This document shows, one piece after another, positions 28,131-37,823 of a DNA stretch of 64,000 nucleotides. This stretch comes from JBQTHI01 sp052390035. GTDB taxonomy: Bacteria > Actinomycetota > Acidimicrobiia > Spongiisociales > ZC4RG35. The translations under genes and the position numbers were made by a program. Position 1 is the first letter of the stretch. Each line of letters begins with the position of its first letter. The notes beneath the pieces are model-generated. The model was given only the letters and a program-made list of their open reading frames with translations, did not search any database and was not told where the DNA came from. The stretch is taken from NCBI GenBank assembly GCA_052390035.1, contig JBQTHI010000109.1, positions 1-64,000 of the forward strand, given 5' to 3'.

Positions 28131-28233
28131 GCATTCACCATCTCGGCGGAGGGTACCGACCAATCCGCTCCCTCTCACCCCGAACGCCTCGGGGAAGGAA
28201 GCCACCAGCCCGCGTTCTCCTAGCCTGGCACTC

Positions 28234-29418
28234 GTGCGCCGCTTCACCATCCCTCAGGCTCGTCGGATCGCCCTCGCCGCACAGGGTTTTGCCGATCCCC
28301 GTCCCGCCGGGCGGATTGATAACCGTCACCTGCGCCGCGTAATTCAACGGGTGGGGGTGGTTCAACTCGACTCCGTCAATGTGGTTGCCCGCGCCCACTA
28401 TTTGCCGTTTTTCGCCCGGCTCGGCGCCTACCCGATGGAACTGGTCGATCGAATGGCCTGGAGGAGCAGGGAGCTGACCGAATATTGGGCGCACGAAGCC
28501 GCCCTTGTCCCGGTGAACCGGTGGCCCCTCTTTCGTCATCGGATGAGGGCCGGGTGGCATCACTGGCCTTCGATGGCCCGTTGGATGGAGGCGAATCCAC
28601 AGGTGATCTCAGAGGTGATGGCCGAAATCCGACAGCGGGGAGCGCTGCGCCCAGCCGACCTCGATCACCACGCCAACGGGGAGAAAGGACCATGGTGGTC
28701 CTGGTCGGACGCCAAGGGTGCACTCGAAGGACTGTTCTTTACCGGTCAGGTGGTTGTGACGGAGAGGGTCAGATTCGAGCGCTACTACGACCTACCCGAA
28801 AGAGTGCTGCCGGCCGAGGTGCTCTACACCGAGGTGGATGAAGACGACGCCCGCCGGAGGCTTTTGACCTTCGCCACCCAACATCTCGGAATCGGCACGG
28901 TGCCTGACATTGCCGACTATTACCGCATGAAACGGCAGCCGGCCTCGACGATCCTCGCCGACCTGGCGCGGGAAGGGGTGGTCGATGAGGTTGAAGTGAC
29001 CGGCTGGAAGGGCCCGGTATATATCGACCCGTCGGCTCGTCGTCCGCGCCGGATCGAAGCGGTGGCGCTGTTGTGCCCATTCGACCCGGTGGTGTGGTTC
29101 CGACCACGGGCCGAGCGCCTGTTCAACTTTCACTATCGAATCGAGATCTACACCCCGCCGTCCAAGCGGGTATATGGCTATTACGTGTTCCCCATCCTCC
29201 TCAACGAAGAACTGGTTGGACGGGTCGACCTCAAGGCCGACCGCCAAGCGGGGATGCTGCGGGTTCGGGGGTCTTACATCGAGCCAGGCCATGATCCTTC
29301 TCGGGTGGCGGGACCGGTGGCCGGTGAACTCGTTCTGATGTCCGGCTGGCTGGGTTTGAACGGAGTGGTGGTTGAGGAGCGGGGCGATCTGGCCCCGGCG
29401 TTGAGCCGGGCCCTCTAA
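28234..29418 (+). CDS. YcaQ-type DNA glycosylase / winged-helix protein
   Basis: The 394-residue protein matches the YcaQ (AlkX/AlkZ-like) family: an N-terminal winged-helix region with VGVVQLDSVNVVARAHYLPFF, which contains the catalytic Q-x-D of the YcaQ branch, then EYWAHEAALVP and LLCPFDPVVWFRPRAERLF in the C-terminal part. E. coli YcaQ unhooks interstrand crosslinks made by alkylating agents. The start is GTG at 28234, 103 bases from the divergent purB start. The 3' end overlaps the purE stop by 4 bases (convergent). Confidence 0.87.
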   Translation: MRRFTIPQARRIALAAQGFADPRPAGRIDNRHLRRVIQRVGVVQLDSVNVVARAHYLPFFARLGAYPMELVDRMAWRSRELTEYWAHEAALVPVNRWPLFRHRMRAGWHHWPSMARWMEANPQVISEVMAEIRQRGALRPADLDHHANGEKGPWWSWSDAKGALEGLFFTGQVVVTERVRFERYYDLPERVLPAEVLYTEVDEDDARRRLLTFATQHLGIGTVPDIADYYRMKRQPASTILADLAREGVVDEVEVTGWKGPVYIDPSARRPRRIEAVALLCPFDPVVWFRPRAERLFNFHYRIEIYTPPSKRVYGYYVFPILLNEELVGRVDLKADRQAGMLRVRGSYIEPGHDPSRVAGPVAGELVLMSGWLGLNGVVVEERGDLAPALSRAL

Positions 29419-29873
29419 CCGGCAAGGGTTTCTTCGGCCAATTGCCGGCGGTAGGCAGCCAGCTTGTTGGTGAGGGCTTGGTCGCCTATGGCGAGGATGG
29501 CCACCGCCAGCAGAGCGGCATTGGCGGCGCCATCAACTGCCACCGTGGCCACCGGGATCCCCGTCGGCATCTGCACGGTCGAGAGCAGCGCATCCAAACC
29601 GTTGAGCGACGCTGACAGCGGCACTCCGATCACCGGGAGCAGCGATTTGGCTGCCATCACCCCGGCGAGATGGGCGGCTTTTCCAGCCCCGGCGATAATC
29701 ACCGAAAAGCCGTCAGCCGCCGCCCCCTCGGCGAAGGCGATCGCCTGCTCGGGGGTCTTGTGAGCCGACAGCACCCTCGTCTCGTACTCCACCTCGAATC
29801 GGGCGAGGATCGCTGCGGCCTTTTCCATAACCGGGCGGTCGCTCCCCGAACCCATCAGTATTGCCACCTTCAT
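29415..29873 (-). CDS. purE: N5-carboxyaminoimidazole ribonucleotide mutase
   Basis: The 152-residue protein begins KVAILMGSGSDRPVMEKA, the CAIR-mutase signature, followed by SAHKTPEQA and AGKAAHLAGVMAAKSLLPVIG. It moves the carboxylate of N5-CAIR onto C4. The partner PurK is not in the window. The ATG at 29873 overlaps the purD stop (ATGA), so purA-purD-purE is one coupled operon. Confidence 0.95.
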   Translation of the reverse strand: MKVAILMGSGSDRPVMEKAAAILARFEVEYETRVLSAHKTPEQAIAFAEGAAADGFSVIIAGAGKAAHLAGVMAAKSLLPVIGVPLSASLNGLDALLSTVQMPTGIPVATVAVDGAANAALLAVAILAIGDQALTNKLAAYRRQLAEETLAG

Positions 29874-31153
29874 CGGCGTGAGACGCTAATGGTTTCTTGC
29901 TCCAGCCCAGGCGCCGAGGCGATGTCGCGCCGAAGCTGTTTTCCAGCGAAGGTGATCCGGTCGGCCAGCGAATATGCTCGCGACCGAGCCTGAGCCAGGT
30001 CTGGCCCGAGACCGACTGCCGACAGCACTCGACCCCCGCCGGTGAAAAGTTGTCCGCCCTGGTTCGAGGTTGCAGCGTGGAAGACCAACTCGCCCTCGCC
30101 CATTTCGGGGATGCTGATCGTCTCACCGACAAGAGGGCGGTCGGGATATCCAGCCGAGGCCAGCACCACGCTCACCACCGCCTCCTCGGACCATTCGATG
30201 GTTTGCCGAGCGAGGGTGCCTTCGAGTCCGGCCTCGATCAGATCGACCAGATCGGTCTCGAGCCGGGGGAGCACAGCTTGGGTTTCGGGATCACCGAGAC
30301 GGCAGTTGAACTCCAACACCCGTGGTCCGGCTTCGGTTAATACCAACCCGACATACAAGAAACCCGTGTAAGGGAAGCCATCACCGGACAGAGTGGTGAG
30401 GACCGGTCGCATCACCTTCTCGACCGTGTGACCGACCAGCCCGGCCGGCAAGTCGCTAAGTGGCGAGAAGGCGCCCATCCCACCGGTGTTGGGCCCGGCG
30501 TCGCCATCGAGTAGCCGCTTGTAGTCCCGCGCCGGCTCGAGCGGAAGCACATCGGATCCCGCGCAAAGGGCAAACAGGCTCACCTCCGGTCCGTCGAGGA
30601 AGTCCTCGATGATCACGACCTTTTCACCGAACCAGCCGCTCAGGCAACGGTGCACCCACTCCTCGGCGGCGGCTCGGTGATCGGTGACCAGCACCCCCTT
30701 TCCCGCCGCCAGACCATCGGCCTTGACAACGAAGGGACCGGTTCGCCCGTCCAGGTAGGAGATCGCTCTACCTTCGTCGGTGAAAGTGCCCCAATCGGCG
30801 GTGGCTACCCCGGCTCGGTCCATCACGTGTTTGGCAAACGACTTGGACCATTCGAGACGGGCAGCGGCCCGGCTCGGGCCCCACACCGGGATCCGCCCGC
30901 TCCGTAGATGGTCGACCACACCGGCGGCCAACGGCGCCTCGGGCCCGACCACCACCAGATCTACCCCCCACGCCCTGGCGCTGGCGGCGACCCGATCGCC
31001 ATCGGAGGCGTCAACCCCACCGATGGTGGGACCTAACGACGCCAGGCCGGGGTTGCCGGGGAGCGAGACCAGTTGATCCACCCGGGAGCTCTTGGCGAGC
31101 CTCCAGCCGAGCGCATGTTCTCTCGCCCCCGAACCCAGGAGAAGGATCTTCAC
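29870..31153 (-). CDS. purD: Phosphoribosylamine-glycine ligase
   Basis: GAR synthetase ligates glycine to phosphoribosylamine using ATP. The 427-residue ATP-grasp enzyme starts KILLLGSGAREHALGWRLA and has PFVVKADGLAAGKGV and VLEFNCRLGDPETQ. It starts at a GTG (31153) overlapping the purA stop and its own stop overlaps the purE start. Confidence 0.95.
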   Translation of the reverse strand: MKILLLGSGAREHALGWRLAKSSRVDQLVSLPGNPGLASLGPTIGGVDASDGDRVAASARAWGVDLVVVGPEAPLAAGVVDHLRSGRIPVWGPSRAAARLEWSKSFAKHVMDRAGVATADWGTFTDEGRAISYLDGRTGPFVVKADGLAAGKGVLVTDHRAAAEEWVHRCLSGWFGEKVVIIEDFLDGPEVSLFALCAGSDVLPLEPARDYKRLLDGDAGPNTGGMGAFSPLSDLPAGLVGHTVEKVMRPVLTTLSGDGFPYTGFLYVGLVLTEAGPRVLEFNCRLGDPETQAVLPRLETDLVDLIEAGLEGTLARQTIEWSEEAVVSVVLASAGYPDRPLVGETISIPEMGEGELVFHAATSNQGGQLFTGGGRVLSAVGLGPDLAQARSRAYSLADRITFAGKQLRRDIASAPGLEQETISVSRR

Positions 31154-32421
31154 CTTTCGACGAGCTGATTCCGCTCAGGACCTACGGACACCCACCCGAT
31201 GGGAACTCCGGCCTCCGCTTCGATGAACTCTAGGAAAGCTTGAACAGCGGCGGGCAGTTCTCGGTACTGCCTCGTTTTGGAGAGTGGAGTCTCCCACCCT
31301 GCAAATTCGGCATAGACCGGCGTGCAGTGATAGAGCACCCGATGCTGCCGGGGAAACTCGGTGAATGTCTCGCCAGCGGCCTGGTAGGCCATGGCCACCT
31401 TGATCTCCGAAAAGTGCGAGAGGATGTCGAGTTTGGTGATGAATAGCCGGGTGATGCCGTTGACCCTCACCGCATATCGAAGAGCCACCAGGTCGAGCCA
31501 CCCGCAGCGGCGCCGCCTTCCGGTCACGGTGCCGAATTCACCACCCAACTCGGTAAGTCGATTGCCAGTGTCATCGGTGAGTTCAGTCGGGAAGGGTCCG
31601 GTTCCCACCCGGGATATGTAGGCCTTGGCCACGCCGACCACCGAGGAAACCTCTGTCGGCCCGATCCCGGCTCCGATCAGCGCCCCGCCCGCGGTCGGGT
31701 TGGAGGAGGTAACGAAGGGGTAGGTGCCGTGGTCGACGTCGAGCAGGGTTCCTTGTGCACCCTCCAGTAAGACCTGTTTTCCCGACCGCAGCCCCTCCCA
31801 GAGGAGAAGCGACGTGTCGGCGACATGAGGGAGGAGTCGCTCGCCGTAACCGAGGTATTCGTCGGCAATCTCGCTCGCCTTCATCGGCAGCTGGTTGTAG
31901 ACCCGGGCAAGCAGGCGATTCTTCTCCTCGAGCGCCGCCTCAACTTTCCTGCGGAAGATCCCCGGGTCGTAGAGGTCCTGGACCCGTATTCCAGATCTGG
32001 CGAACTTGTCGGTGAAGGCCGGGCCGATACCCCGCTTGGTGGTTCCGATCTGATTGCGGCCTAAGTACCGCTCCATCACCGCATCGAGCTTGCGGTGATA
32101 GGGCATGATCAGGTGGGCGTTGGCCGAGATCCGCAACAGGGACGGGTCGACGTTGCGTTCGGCCAGCATGTCCATCTCGGCCAACAGAACCTTGGGATCG
32201 ATGACACACCCCGAGCCGATCACGGGGATGCACCCGGGGTAAAGCACGCCGGAGGGAATCAGGGAGAGGGCAAGCGTTTGCTCGCCGACGACGATGGTGT
32301 GCCCGGCGTTATTGCCCCCCTGATAGCGCACTACGAAGTCGGAGGACTTCGCAAAGAAATCGGTCACCCGACCTTTGCCCTCGTCACCCCATTGGGCGCC
32401 AAGAACGATGGTGGCCGGCAT
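31150..32421 (-). CDS. purA: Adenylosuccinate synthetase
   Basis: PurA couples GTP hydrolysis to joining IMP with aspartate on the way to AMP. The 423-residue protein has the GTP loop QWGDEGKGRVTD, GGNNAGHTI, and the later TTKRGIGPAF and TGRRRRCGWLDL signatures. It starts at the ATG at 32421 and leads the purA-purD-purE operon. The divergent cyclase starts 59 bases away. Confidence 0.95.
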   Translation of the reverse strand: MPATIVLGAQWGDEGKGRVTDFFAKSSDFVVRYQGGNNAGHTIVVGEQTLALSLIPSGVLYPGCIPVIGSGCVIDPKVLLAEMDMLAERNVDPSLLRISANAHLIMPYHRKLDAVMERYLGRNQIGTTKRGIGPAFTDKFARSGIRVQDLYDPGIFRRKVEAALEEKNRLLARVYNQLPMKASEIADEYLGYGERLLPHVADTSLLLWEGLRSGKQVLLEGAQGTLLDVDHGTYPFVTSSNPTAGGALIGAGIGPTEVSSVVGVAKAYISRVGTGPFPTELTDDTGNRLTELGGEFGTVTGRRRRCGWLDLVALRYAVRVNGITRLFITKLDILSHFSEIKVAMAYQAAGETFTEFPRQHRVLYHCTPVYAEFAGWETPLSKTRQYRELPAAVQAFLEFIEAEAGVPIGWVSVGPERNQLVER

Positions 32422-32480
32422 TGGGGGGGACGGTAGTGGGGAGGCACCACCGAACCGATCGCCGTATCCTCGCTGGCTTC

Positions 32481-33287
32481 ATGCCCAACCTCCCCACCGG
32501 TACGGTCACTTTCGTCTTCAGCGACATCGAGGGAAGCACGACTCTTCTCAAACAGCTCGGAGACCAGGCCTACTCCGCACTCCTGGCGACCCATCGCCGC
32601 CTGGTGAGGGAGATCTTCGGAAGACACCGGGGCCAGGAGATCGACACCCAGGGCGACGCCTTTTTCTACTCATTTCCCCGGGCGCGGGATGCCGTGGCGG
32701 CTGCCGTCGAGGTCCAGCGGGCCCACGCCGGCCAGGCCTGGCCCGAGGGGGTGGCAGTGCGGATGCGGCTCGGACTGCACACGGGCGAGCCTTCGGTGGG
32801 TGATGAGGGATATACCGGGCTGGATGTAGTCCGGGCATCACGGATCGCAGCAGTGGGCCGAGGTGGCCAGGTGCTTCTCTCCGAAACGACCAAGGCCATC
32901 GTTGCCGGGGATCTCCCGGCAGGGGTCCGTCTCAACGCCCTCGGTGACCAGCGCCTCCGCGACATCGACCGGCCCGAGCCGCTGCACGAACTCCAGATCG
33001 AAGAGGTCCCGGTCACATCTGGCGGCCGGCCGGCCAGATCGCCGGATTGGGCCGGCGAACTCGCCTCGTTCGGAATGCGAGCACGAGAGATGATCGAGGG
33101 CCGGGTGCTCGCCGAGCTGGCCGACTCTTTCGGGGCGGCGGATCGGAAGCCCCCCCGAAAGAAGCCTTCCAAGTCGGGATCGGTCACCGACCAGATTCGA
33201 GACCTTCAGGCGCTGCATGAAAGTGGTGCTCTCACCGACCAGCAATACGAGAGGGCGGTCAACCGGGTGATCGACGAGGACGGGTAG
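32481..33287 (+). CDS. Class III nucleotidyl cyclase with C-terminal SHOCT-like segment
   Basis: The 268-residue soluble protein has a class III catalytic domain in residues 1-180: metal aspartates Asp15 (FSDIEGSTTLL) and Asp59 (TQGDAFFYSF), and VRMRLGLHTGEP later. The last 35 residues, QIRDLQALHESGALTDQQYE, resemble a SHOCT oligomerisation motif. The residues that select ATP or GTP are not the standard Lys-Asp pair, so the product, if any, is uncertain. The ATG at 32481 gives the correct domain start. No sensor domain is present. Confidence 0.84.
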   Translation: MPNLPTGTVTFVFSDIEGSTTLLKQLGDQAYSALLATHRRLVREIFGRHRGQEIDTQGDAFFYSFPRARDAVAAAVEVQRAHAGQAWPEGVAVRMRLGLHTGEPSVGDEGYTGLDVVRASRIAAVGRGGQVLLSETTKAIVAGDLPAGVRLNALGDQRLRDIDRPEPLHELQIEEVPVTSGGRPARSPDWAGELASFGMRAREMIEGRVLAELADSFGAADRKPPRKKPSKSGSVTDQIRDLQALHESGALTDQQYERAVNRVIDEDG

Positions 33288-33297
33288 CCATCGCCCC

Positions 33298-33335
33298 GTA
33301 ACAGTCCGTTAACAGTCGTGCAACGGGGGAGAAAC
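33298..33335 (+). promoter_or_regulatory. GlnR-like operator array upstream of glnA
   Basis: Four pentamers lie at exact 11-base steps: GTAAC (33298), TTAAC (33309), GCAAC (33320) and GAAAC (33331). This is the layout of two tandem GlnR sites (gTnAC-n6-GaAAC), as known upstream of actinobacterial glnA. GATACA at 33344-33349 could serve as a -10 box. GlnR itself is not encoded in the window, so the regulator is inferred. Confidence 0.6.
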
Positions 33336-33386
33336 GGCGTTTCGATACAAACCCAACGTTCCAGGCGAATGACAAGGAGCTAACCA

Positions 33387-34811
33387 ATGGCCAAGACGGC
33401 GGCGGATGTCCTGAGGATGGTTGGTGAGGAGGCATACGAGTTCGTTGACCTCCGGTTCTGCGACCTCCCCGGGCAGGTGCAACATTTCACGATCCCCTCC
33501 AAGCAGTTGACCGAAGAGGGTTTCGAAGAGGGCTACGGCTTCGACGGCTCGTCGATACGCGGCTTCCAGGCCATCCAGGAGTCGGACATGCTGCTCATCC
33601 CCGACCCCTCCTCCGCCGTCGACGACCCGTTCCGTTCCCGCAAGACCTTGCTGCTCTATTGCTTCGTCCACGACCCCCTCACCGGGGAGCCCTACGACCG
33701 CGATCCTCGTTACGTCGCCAAGAAGGCCGAGATCTATTTGAAGAGCACCGGGATCGCAGACACCAGCTACTGGGGTCCCGAGGCGGAGTTCTACATCTTC
33801 GATTCGGCTCGGTTCGCCCAGAACCAGTTCTCGGCGTATTACTTCGTCGACTCCGAAGAGGGGGCGTGGAACTCGGGCCGGGACGAGGCGGGCGGCAACC
33901 TCGCCTATAAGCCTCGTTACAAGGAAGGATATTTTCCGGTCCCGCCTACGGACCACTTCCAGGATCTGCGTTCCGAGATGACCGCGGCTTTGGAGACGGC
34001 CGGCATCGAAATCGAAGTCCAGCACCACGAAGTAGGGACGGCCGGCCAGGCCGAGATCGACATGCGTTTCGACACCCTCCTGCGCATGGCCGACAAGGTG
34101 ACCCTCTACAAGTACATTGTCAAGAACGTCGCCTGGGCACATGGCAAGACCGTGACCTTCATGCCAAAGCCGATCTTCGAGGACAACGGCTCAGGCATGC
34201 ACACCCACCAGTCGCTGTGGAACAACGACAGGCCGCTCTTCTACGACGAGGCCGGCTATGCCGGGCTGTCCGACCTAGCCCGGTGGTACATCGGGGGCCT
34301 GCTGAAACATGCCGCCGCCATCCTGGCCTTTGCCGCCCCCACCACCAACTCCTACCGGCGCCTGGTGCCCGGCTATGAAGCACCGGTCAACTTGGTCTAT
34401 TCATCCCGTAATCGGTCGGCGGCCATCCGGATCCCTCAGTACAGCCAGAAGCCGGCGGCCAAGCGGTTGGAATTCCGGTGTCCGGACCCGTCCTGCAACC
34501 CCTACCTGGCCTTCTCGGCGATGCTGCTCGCCGGCCTCGACGGTATCCAAAACCGGATCGAGCCGATGGCCCCGGTCGACAAGGACATCTATGACCTGCC
34601 GCCGGAGGAGCTGAAGGGCCTCCCTTCCGTCCCGGGAAGCCTCGACGAAGCCCTCGCTGCCCTCGAAGCCGACAACGAGTTCCTGCTGGCCGGCGGAGTG
34701 TTCAGCCGGGGCCTGATCGAAACCTGGATCGACTACAAGAGAGCCCGCGAGGTGGATGCGATCCGGTTGCGGCCCCACCCTTACGAGTTCTACCTCTTCT
34801 ACGACGTCTGA
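33387..34811 (+). CDS. glnA: Glutamine synthetase, type I
   Basis: GlnA forms glutamine from glutamate, ammonia and ATP. The 474-residue protein has the beta-Grasp [11 protein letters not shown], the ATP site [12 protein letters not shown] at 267-278, and the adenylylation loop IYDLPPEE with Tyr402, so activity is probably tuned by an adenylyltransferase. An AAGGAG site precedes the ATG at 33387, and a GlnR-like array lies about 50-90 bases upstream. Glutamine from this enzyme feeds PurF and PurQ. Confidence 0.96.
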   Translation: MAKTAADVLRMVGEEAYEFVDLRFCDLPGQVQHFTIPSKQLTEEGFEEGYGFDGSSIRGFQAIQESDMLLIPDPSSAVDDPFRSRKTLLLYCFVHDPLTGEPYDRDPRYVAKKAEIYLKSTGIADTSYWGPEAEFYIFDSARFAQNQFSAYYFVDSEEGAWNSGRDEAGGNLAYKPRYKEGYFPVPPTDHFQDLRSEMTAALETAGIEIEVQHHEVGTAGQAEIDMRFDTLLRMADKVTLYKYIVKNVAWAHGKTVTFMPKPIFEDNGSGMHTHQSLWNNDRPLFYDEAGYAGLSDLARWYIGGLLKHAAAILAFAAPTTNSYRRLVPGYEAPVNLVYSSRNRSAAIRIPQYSQKPAAKRLEFRCPDPSCNPYLAFSAMLLAGLDGIQNRIEPMAPVDKDIYDLPPEELKGLPSVPGSLDEALAALEADNEFLLAGGVFSRGLIETWIDYKRAREVDAIRLRPHPYEFYLFYDV

Positions 34812-34820
34812 GGTCGCAGC

Positions 34821-36029
34821 TCAGAAGATCTCCGGACACCAGGGTGGGGGATCCCAGCCGAACATGCTGTCCGCCAGGGTGAGGGTGTGGTGGTCGGCAG
34901 CCAACCGCCCGGCTCGAGCCATGCCGCGGAATCGGGCCCAGCCGAGATAACAGGCGCCCAGGTCTTCGAGGTCGAGGACCAGATCGGGCTCCTGGTCGGT
35001 CACCCGACACAGGGCCCCTTCCGGACCGCCCTCCAGGTGGACGCGTATGGGTCTTTGCCGGCGCGGGTCGTGGGCCTCAATAACCAGAGCACCCGTCGTT
35101 TGATACCGGCGGGCGGCGAGGGCAGCCACCGGATCAACCAGCCCCACCCAGATCGATTCACTGCGGTGTTGCTTGACCCGACGGGGGTCGGCCAGCATGT
35201 CGAGGACCGGATCGGCGGTCGAGCGAAGGTCGGCCTTCACCGTCGCGATCAGATCCTGATTGAGCACGAAGCTCCACAGGCCAGCCCAGGACTCGGGGTT
35301 TAGCCCGACCAGGTGGAGGACGATCAATTCGCCGATGGCATTGCCGTCCTCCCAGCGCGCCTTTTGCCGGTATATGACGTACCCGTCGCCCTCGCTGGTG
35401 ACGGCATATCTGGTGGCGCTCGCCCCACCCCGATCCTCGGGAGGGTCGGCAAACCAGCGCGATTCCCACCAACCCTCCGTACGGGAATAAAAGCCGGGCC
35501 ACACCTTGCGGGCCAGGTCGTGGATGTCGGGGAGGACTTTTCTTGCCTCATCGGGGCCGATCAGCCGGACTCGGGCGGGCGTCGGCGCCAGACGATGGAA
35601 CGACGTCCGAGTCCGCGGTATCGCCATCTCCACCTGATCGGCGGCAGCGCCGTAGCCAAAACGTCCATAGATGGAGGATTCCGAGGCCCACAACGCCGCT
35701 ACCGGCTCCCCTCGGTTGGCGACGTCGTCAAGATGGGCACCGATCATGCGGTTGAGCAGCCCCTGACGGCGGTGAGTGGGCAGCACCGCCACCATGGTGG
35801 TTCCTCCCGCCGCCACGTTGCCGCCCGGGACGGTTAGATCAAGCGAAAAGGCGCCGGAGGTTCCGACCATCTCACCGTCGTCGAAAGCGCAGAAAGATCG
35901 CTCTGGCTCCCAAATGCGGCGAAATCGCTCCAATCCGTCGGGACTTGGGTCACGACCGAAGGCGGCTCCCATGACCCGGCGCATCGCTTCCGCATCGGTC
36001 GGAAGGGCGGCCCGAATCTGGATGGCCAT
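34821..36029 (-). CDS. Eis-like GNAT N-acetyltransferase
   Basis: The 402-residue protein has a GNAT domain near the N-terminus (VLPTHRRQGLLNRMIGAHL binds acetyl-CoA; YGRFGYGAA follows) and a C-terminal sterol-carrier-like domain, the layout of mycobacterial Eis (enhanced intracellular survival), which acetylates aminoglycosides and proteins. I prefer the ATG at 36029 with GGGAG 9 bases upstream over the TTG at 36038, which abuts that site. The substrate is unknown. Confidence 0.83.
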   Translation of the reverse strand: MAIQIRAALPTDAEAMRRVMGAAFGRDPSPDGLERFRRIWEPERSFCAFDDGEMVGTSGAFSLDLTVPGGNVAAGGTTMVAVLPTHRRQGLLNRMIGAHLDDVANRGEPVAALWASESSIYGRFGYGAAADQVEMAIPRTRTSFHRLAPTPARVRLIGPDEARKVLPDIHDLARKVWPGFYSRTEGWWESRWFADPPEDRGGASATRYAVTSEGDGYVIYRQKARWEDGNAIGELIVLHLVGLNPESWAGLWSFVLNQDLIATVKADLRSTADPVLDMLADPRRVKQHRSESIWVGLVDPVAALAARRYQTTGALVIEAHDPRRQRPIRVHLEGGPEGALCRVTDQEPDLVLDLEDLGACYLGWARFRGMARAGRLAADHHTLTLADSMFGWDPPPWCPEIF

Positions 36030-36045
36030 CAGCCGCAACTCCCGG

Positions 36046-36630
36046 TCAAGCGACGGCGGCGATCGAATCGGCCACCGCCGCCACCGCCTGGTCGAAGGCG
36101 GTTATGGCTGCCCGGCGGGCCTCACCGGTGTCGGGGGAAGGCGCCCGCAGCCCGGCGAGGGCCGAGTTGGCAGCATCGGCGGCCTGCTGCATGGCCGCCA
36201 CCACCGCGGCGTGGGCGTCGGTGAGGGGTGGAGGCGGAACCAGCGCCGCCACCTCCCCGACGAGCCCCGAAACGCCCTCCGCCACTTGGATGAAGACCTC
36301 CTCGGCTTGATCGAAACTGACCGTCCGAGGACTGGCATCCCACCCGCTGTTGGCCCCGGCTAGCTGGGTGTGAAAATCGGTCAGCCGGGTCTGGAACTCC
36401 GCCAGTTGATCGAGGTAGGCCTGGGTGGTCTGATCGATGGCGACGGTGCTAGTCGTCTGGGTCGTGGTGGTTTGGGTGGGGAGGGTGGTGGACGTCCCGT
36501 CGCCGGGAAACGAGGTCGCGGTAGCGGCAGAGGGCAGCTCACGGACAAACAGGTAGGTGAAGGCGACCATGGCCAGCACGACCAGGGGAAGGATCCAGCG
36601 GCCGGGTCGGGGGTCGTAACTGGAGGTCAT
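36046..36630 (-). CDS. Anchored hypothetical protein with Thr-rich linker
   Basis: A 194-residue protein with one N-terminal TM helix (about 11-29, WILPLVVLAMVAFTYLFV), a Thr/Ser linker and a helical Ala-rich extracytoplasmic domain. No family recognised. The ATG at 36630 is chosen because the upstream in-frame region codes for nothing family-like and a GGAGG-like site is weak. It is divergent from the next gene (69 bases between starts). Confidence 0.6.
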   Translation of the reverse strand: MTSSYDPRPGRWILPLVVLAMVAFTYLFVRELPSAATATSFPGDGTSTTLPTQTTTTQTTSTVAIDQTTQAYLDQLAEFQTRLTDFHTQLAGANSGWDASPRTVSFDQAEEVFIQVAEGVSGLVGEVAALVPPPPLTDAHAAVVAAMQQAADAANSALAGLRAPSPDTGEARRAAITAFDQAVAAVADSIAAVA

Positions 36631-36699
36631 CTTGAGGTGGGGAAGGGTAGCGGCGGCAGGTCTCTTGAAACCGGACCCGGCGAGCCGTACTTTCGACGG

Positions 36700-37569
36700 A
36701 TGACACCACCCGGTCCCGACGATGAGCGATTCGAACACATTCCCTGGGAGCACCTGAGGCCTGCTTCGAACGACCGTCGCTGGTCGGTTTACGCGGTGGC
36801 GGGTGCGATCGTGGTGGGGGCATTGGCGTTTTCTTTTGCCCGGGACGGTGGTCAGGAGGGGATGGCGATTCCGGCGACCGGGGCTTCGGCGACGACGTTG
36901 GCGGTTGGCGGCGACGAAGCGGCGACCACACCGACGGCGTCGGTGACCACCACTTCGATCGGAGCCGCGGTCAGCGAAGCCGATCTCATGGCGGTTCCTC
37001 CCGACCGGCTGGCGGCCGAAGCGGCGGCCTGGGCCGAGTGGGTCACCCGTATCTACCTAACGATCGATGGGAGCGAAATCACCGCCGGTACGCTCGAGGA
37101 GGTTCTCCCCCCGGGACTACCACTGCCCGCCCCCTCGGATGGCCAGCGGCTGTTCGTAGAGTGGGTCCGCACCGTCGAGGTGGCGGAAAGCGGGATCGCC
37201 GAGTTCAGGGCGGTGGTCGCCGCCAGAACGTTGGGGGCCATCGGCGAGCAGTCGTACGAGCGATTGCCCGACCGGGCGTTGGAATGGAGACTGCACTGGA
37301 CGCCGGATGGATGGTCGGTCGTCGACCTGCCTAATCCGGTTGAATTTCCCCGACTGGTGCCACCCGGCGACTTGACGGCCGGTGAATTGACCGAGGCGGA
37401 GCTGCCGCACCCGGTGATCCAGGCAGCCAGCGAGCTCGGCGAAGTGAGAGAAGGGTGGTCGGAGGGGGAGTTGTTTCGAGTCGTGGTCGAACTGGTAGAT
37501 CCTTTTGGTGGGCGCTGGCCTGCGGTCTTGTGGTACGACTCCGACGGCCAACGGGTCGACCGACCCTAG
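36700..37569 (+). CDS. Anchored hypothetical protein, unknown function
   Basis: A 289-residue protein with a single TM helix near 28-47 (VYAVAGAIVVGALAF), a Thr-rich linker, and an extracytoplasmic domain with the segment RALEWRLHWTPDGWSVVDLP. No family recognised. The ATG at 36700 is the first that does not overlap the divergent gene. It is convergent with the NifU-N gene (4-base overlap at the stop). Both anchored genes here share a short TM plus Thr-linker layout. Confidence 0.62.
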   Translation: MTPPGPDDERFEHIPWEHLRPASNDRRWSVYAVAGAIVVGALAFSFARDGGQEGMAIPATGASATTLAVGGDEAATTPTASVTTTSIGAAVSEADLMAVPPDRLAAEAAAWAEWVTRIYLTIDGSEITAGTLEEVLPPGLPLPAPSDGQRLFVEWVRTVEVAESGIAEFRAVVAARTLGAIGEQSYERLPDRALEWRLHWTPDGWSVVDLPNPVEFPRLVPPGDLTAGELTEAELPHPVIQAASELGEVREGWSEGELFRVVVELVDPFGGRWPAVLWYDSDGQRVDRP

Positions 37570-37817
37570 CCGTAGTGATCTTCGAGGATTGCCACTGCCT
37601 CCGAGACGATCTCGCCCCACTCAGCATCCTGCGTTTTGGACACCGTCACGAAATTGGCGGTTAAAAAGACGCTGGTGACGCCGGGCAGATCAAGAAGTTG
37701 TTGGGCCATGGGGCTTTCCGCCGGTTTCCCGGCCATGTATGTCATTGGACCTCCGACCGGCTGGCCCACGACGAACTTCACGGCGTTGGGATTGGGAGTC
37801 GACTCGACAGAGATCAC
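37566..37817 (-). CDS. NifU N-terminal-domain protein (Fe-S scaffold-like)
   Basis: The 83-residue protein has the Nfu/NifU N-terminal pattern SVESTPNPNAVKFVVGQPV near 3-21, then LLDLPGVTSVFLTANFVTV. In mitochondrial and bacterial Nfu proteins this domain precedes a CxxC scaffold, which is absent here, so this is a stand-alone N domain. The start is GTG at 37817, preceded by TATAAA at 6 bases, which suggests a leaderless mRNA. It is divergent from hyuA (30 bases apart). Confidence 0.8.
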   Translation of the reverse strand: MISVESTPNPNAVKFVVGQPVGGPMTYMAGKPAESPMAQQLLDLPGVTSVFLTANFVTVSKTQDAEWGEIVSEAVAILEDHYG

Positions 37818-37823
37818 GAACGT

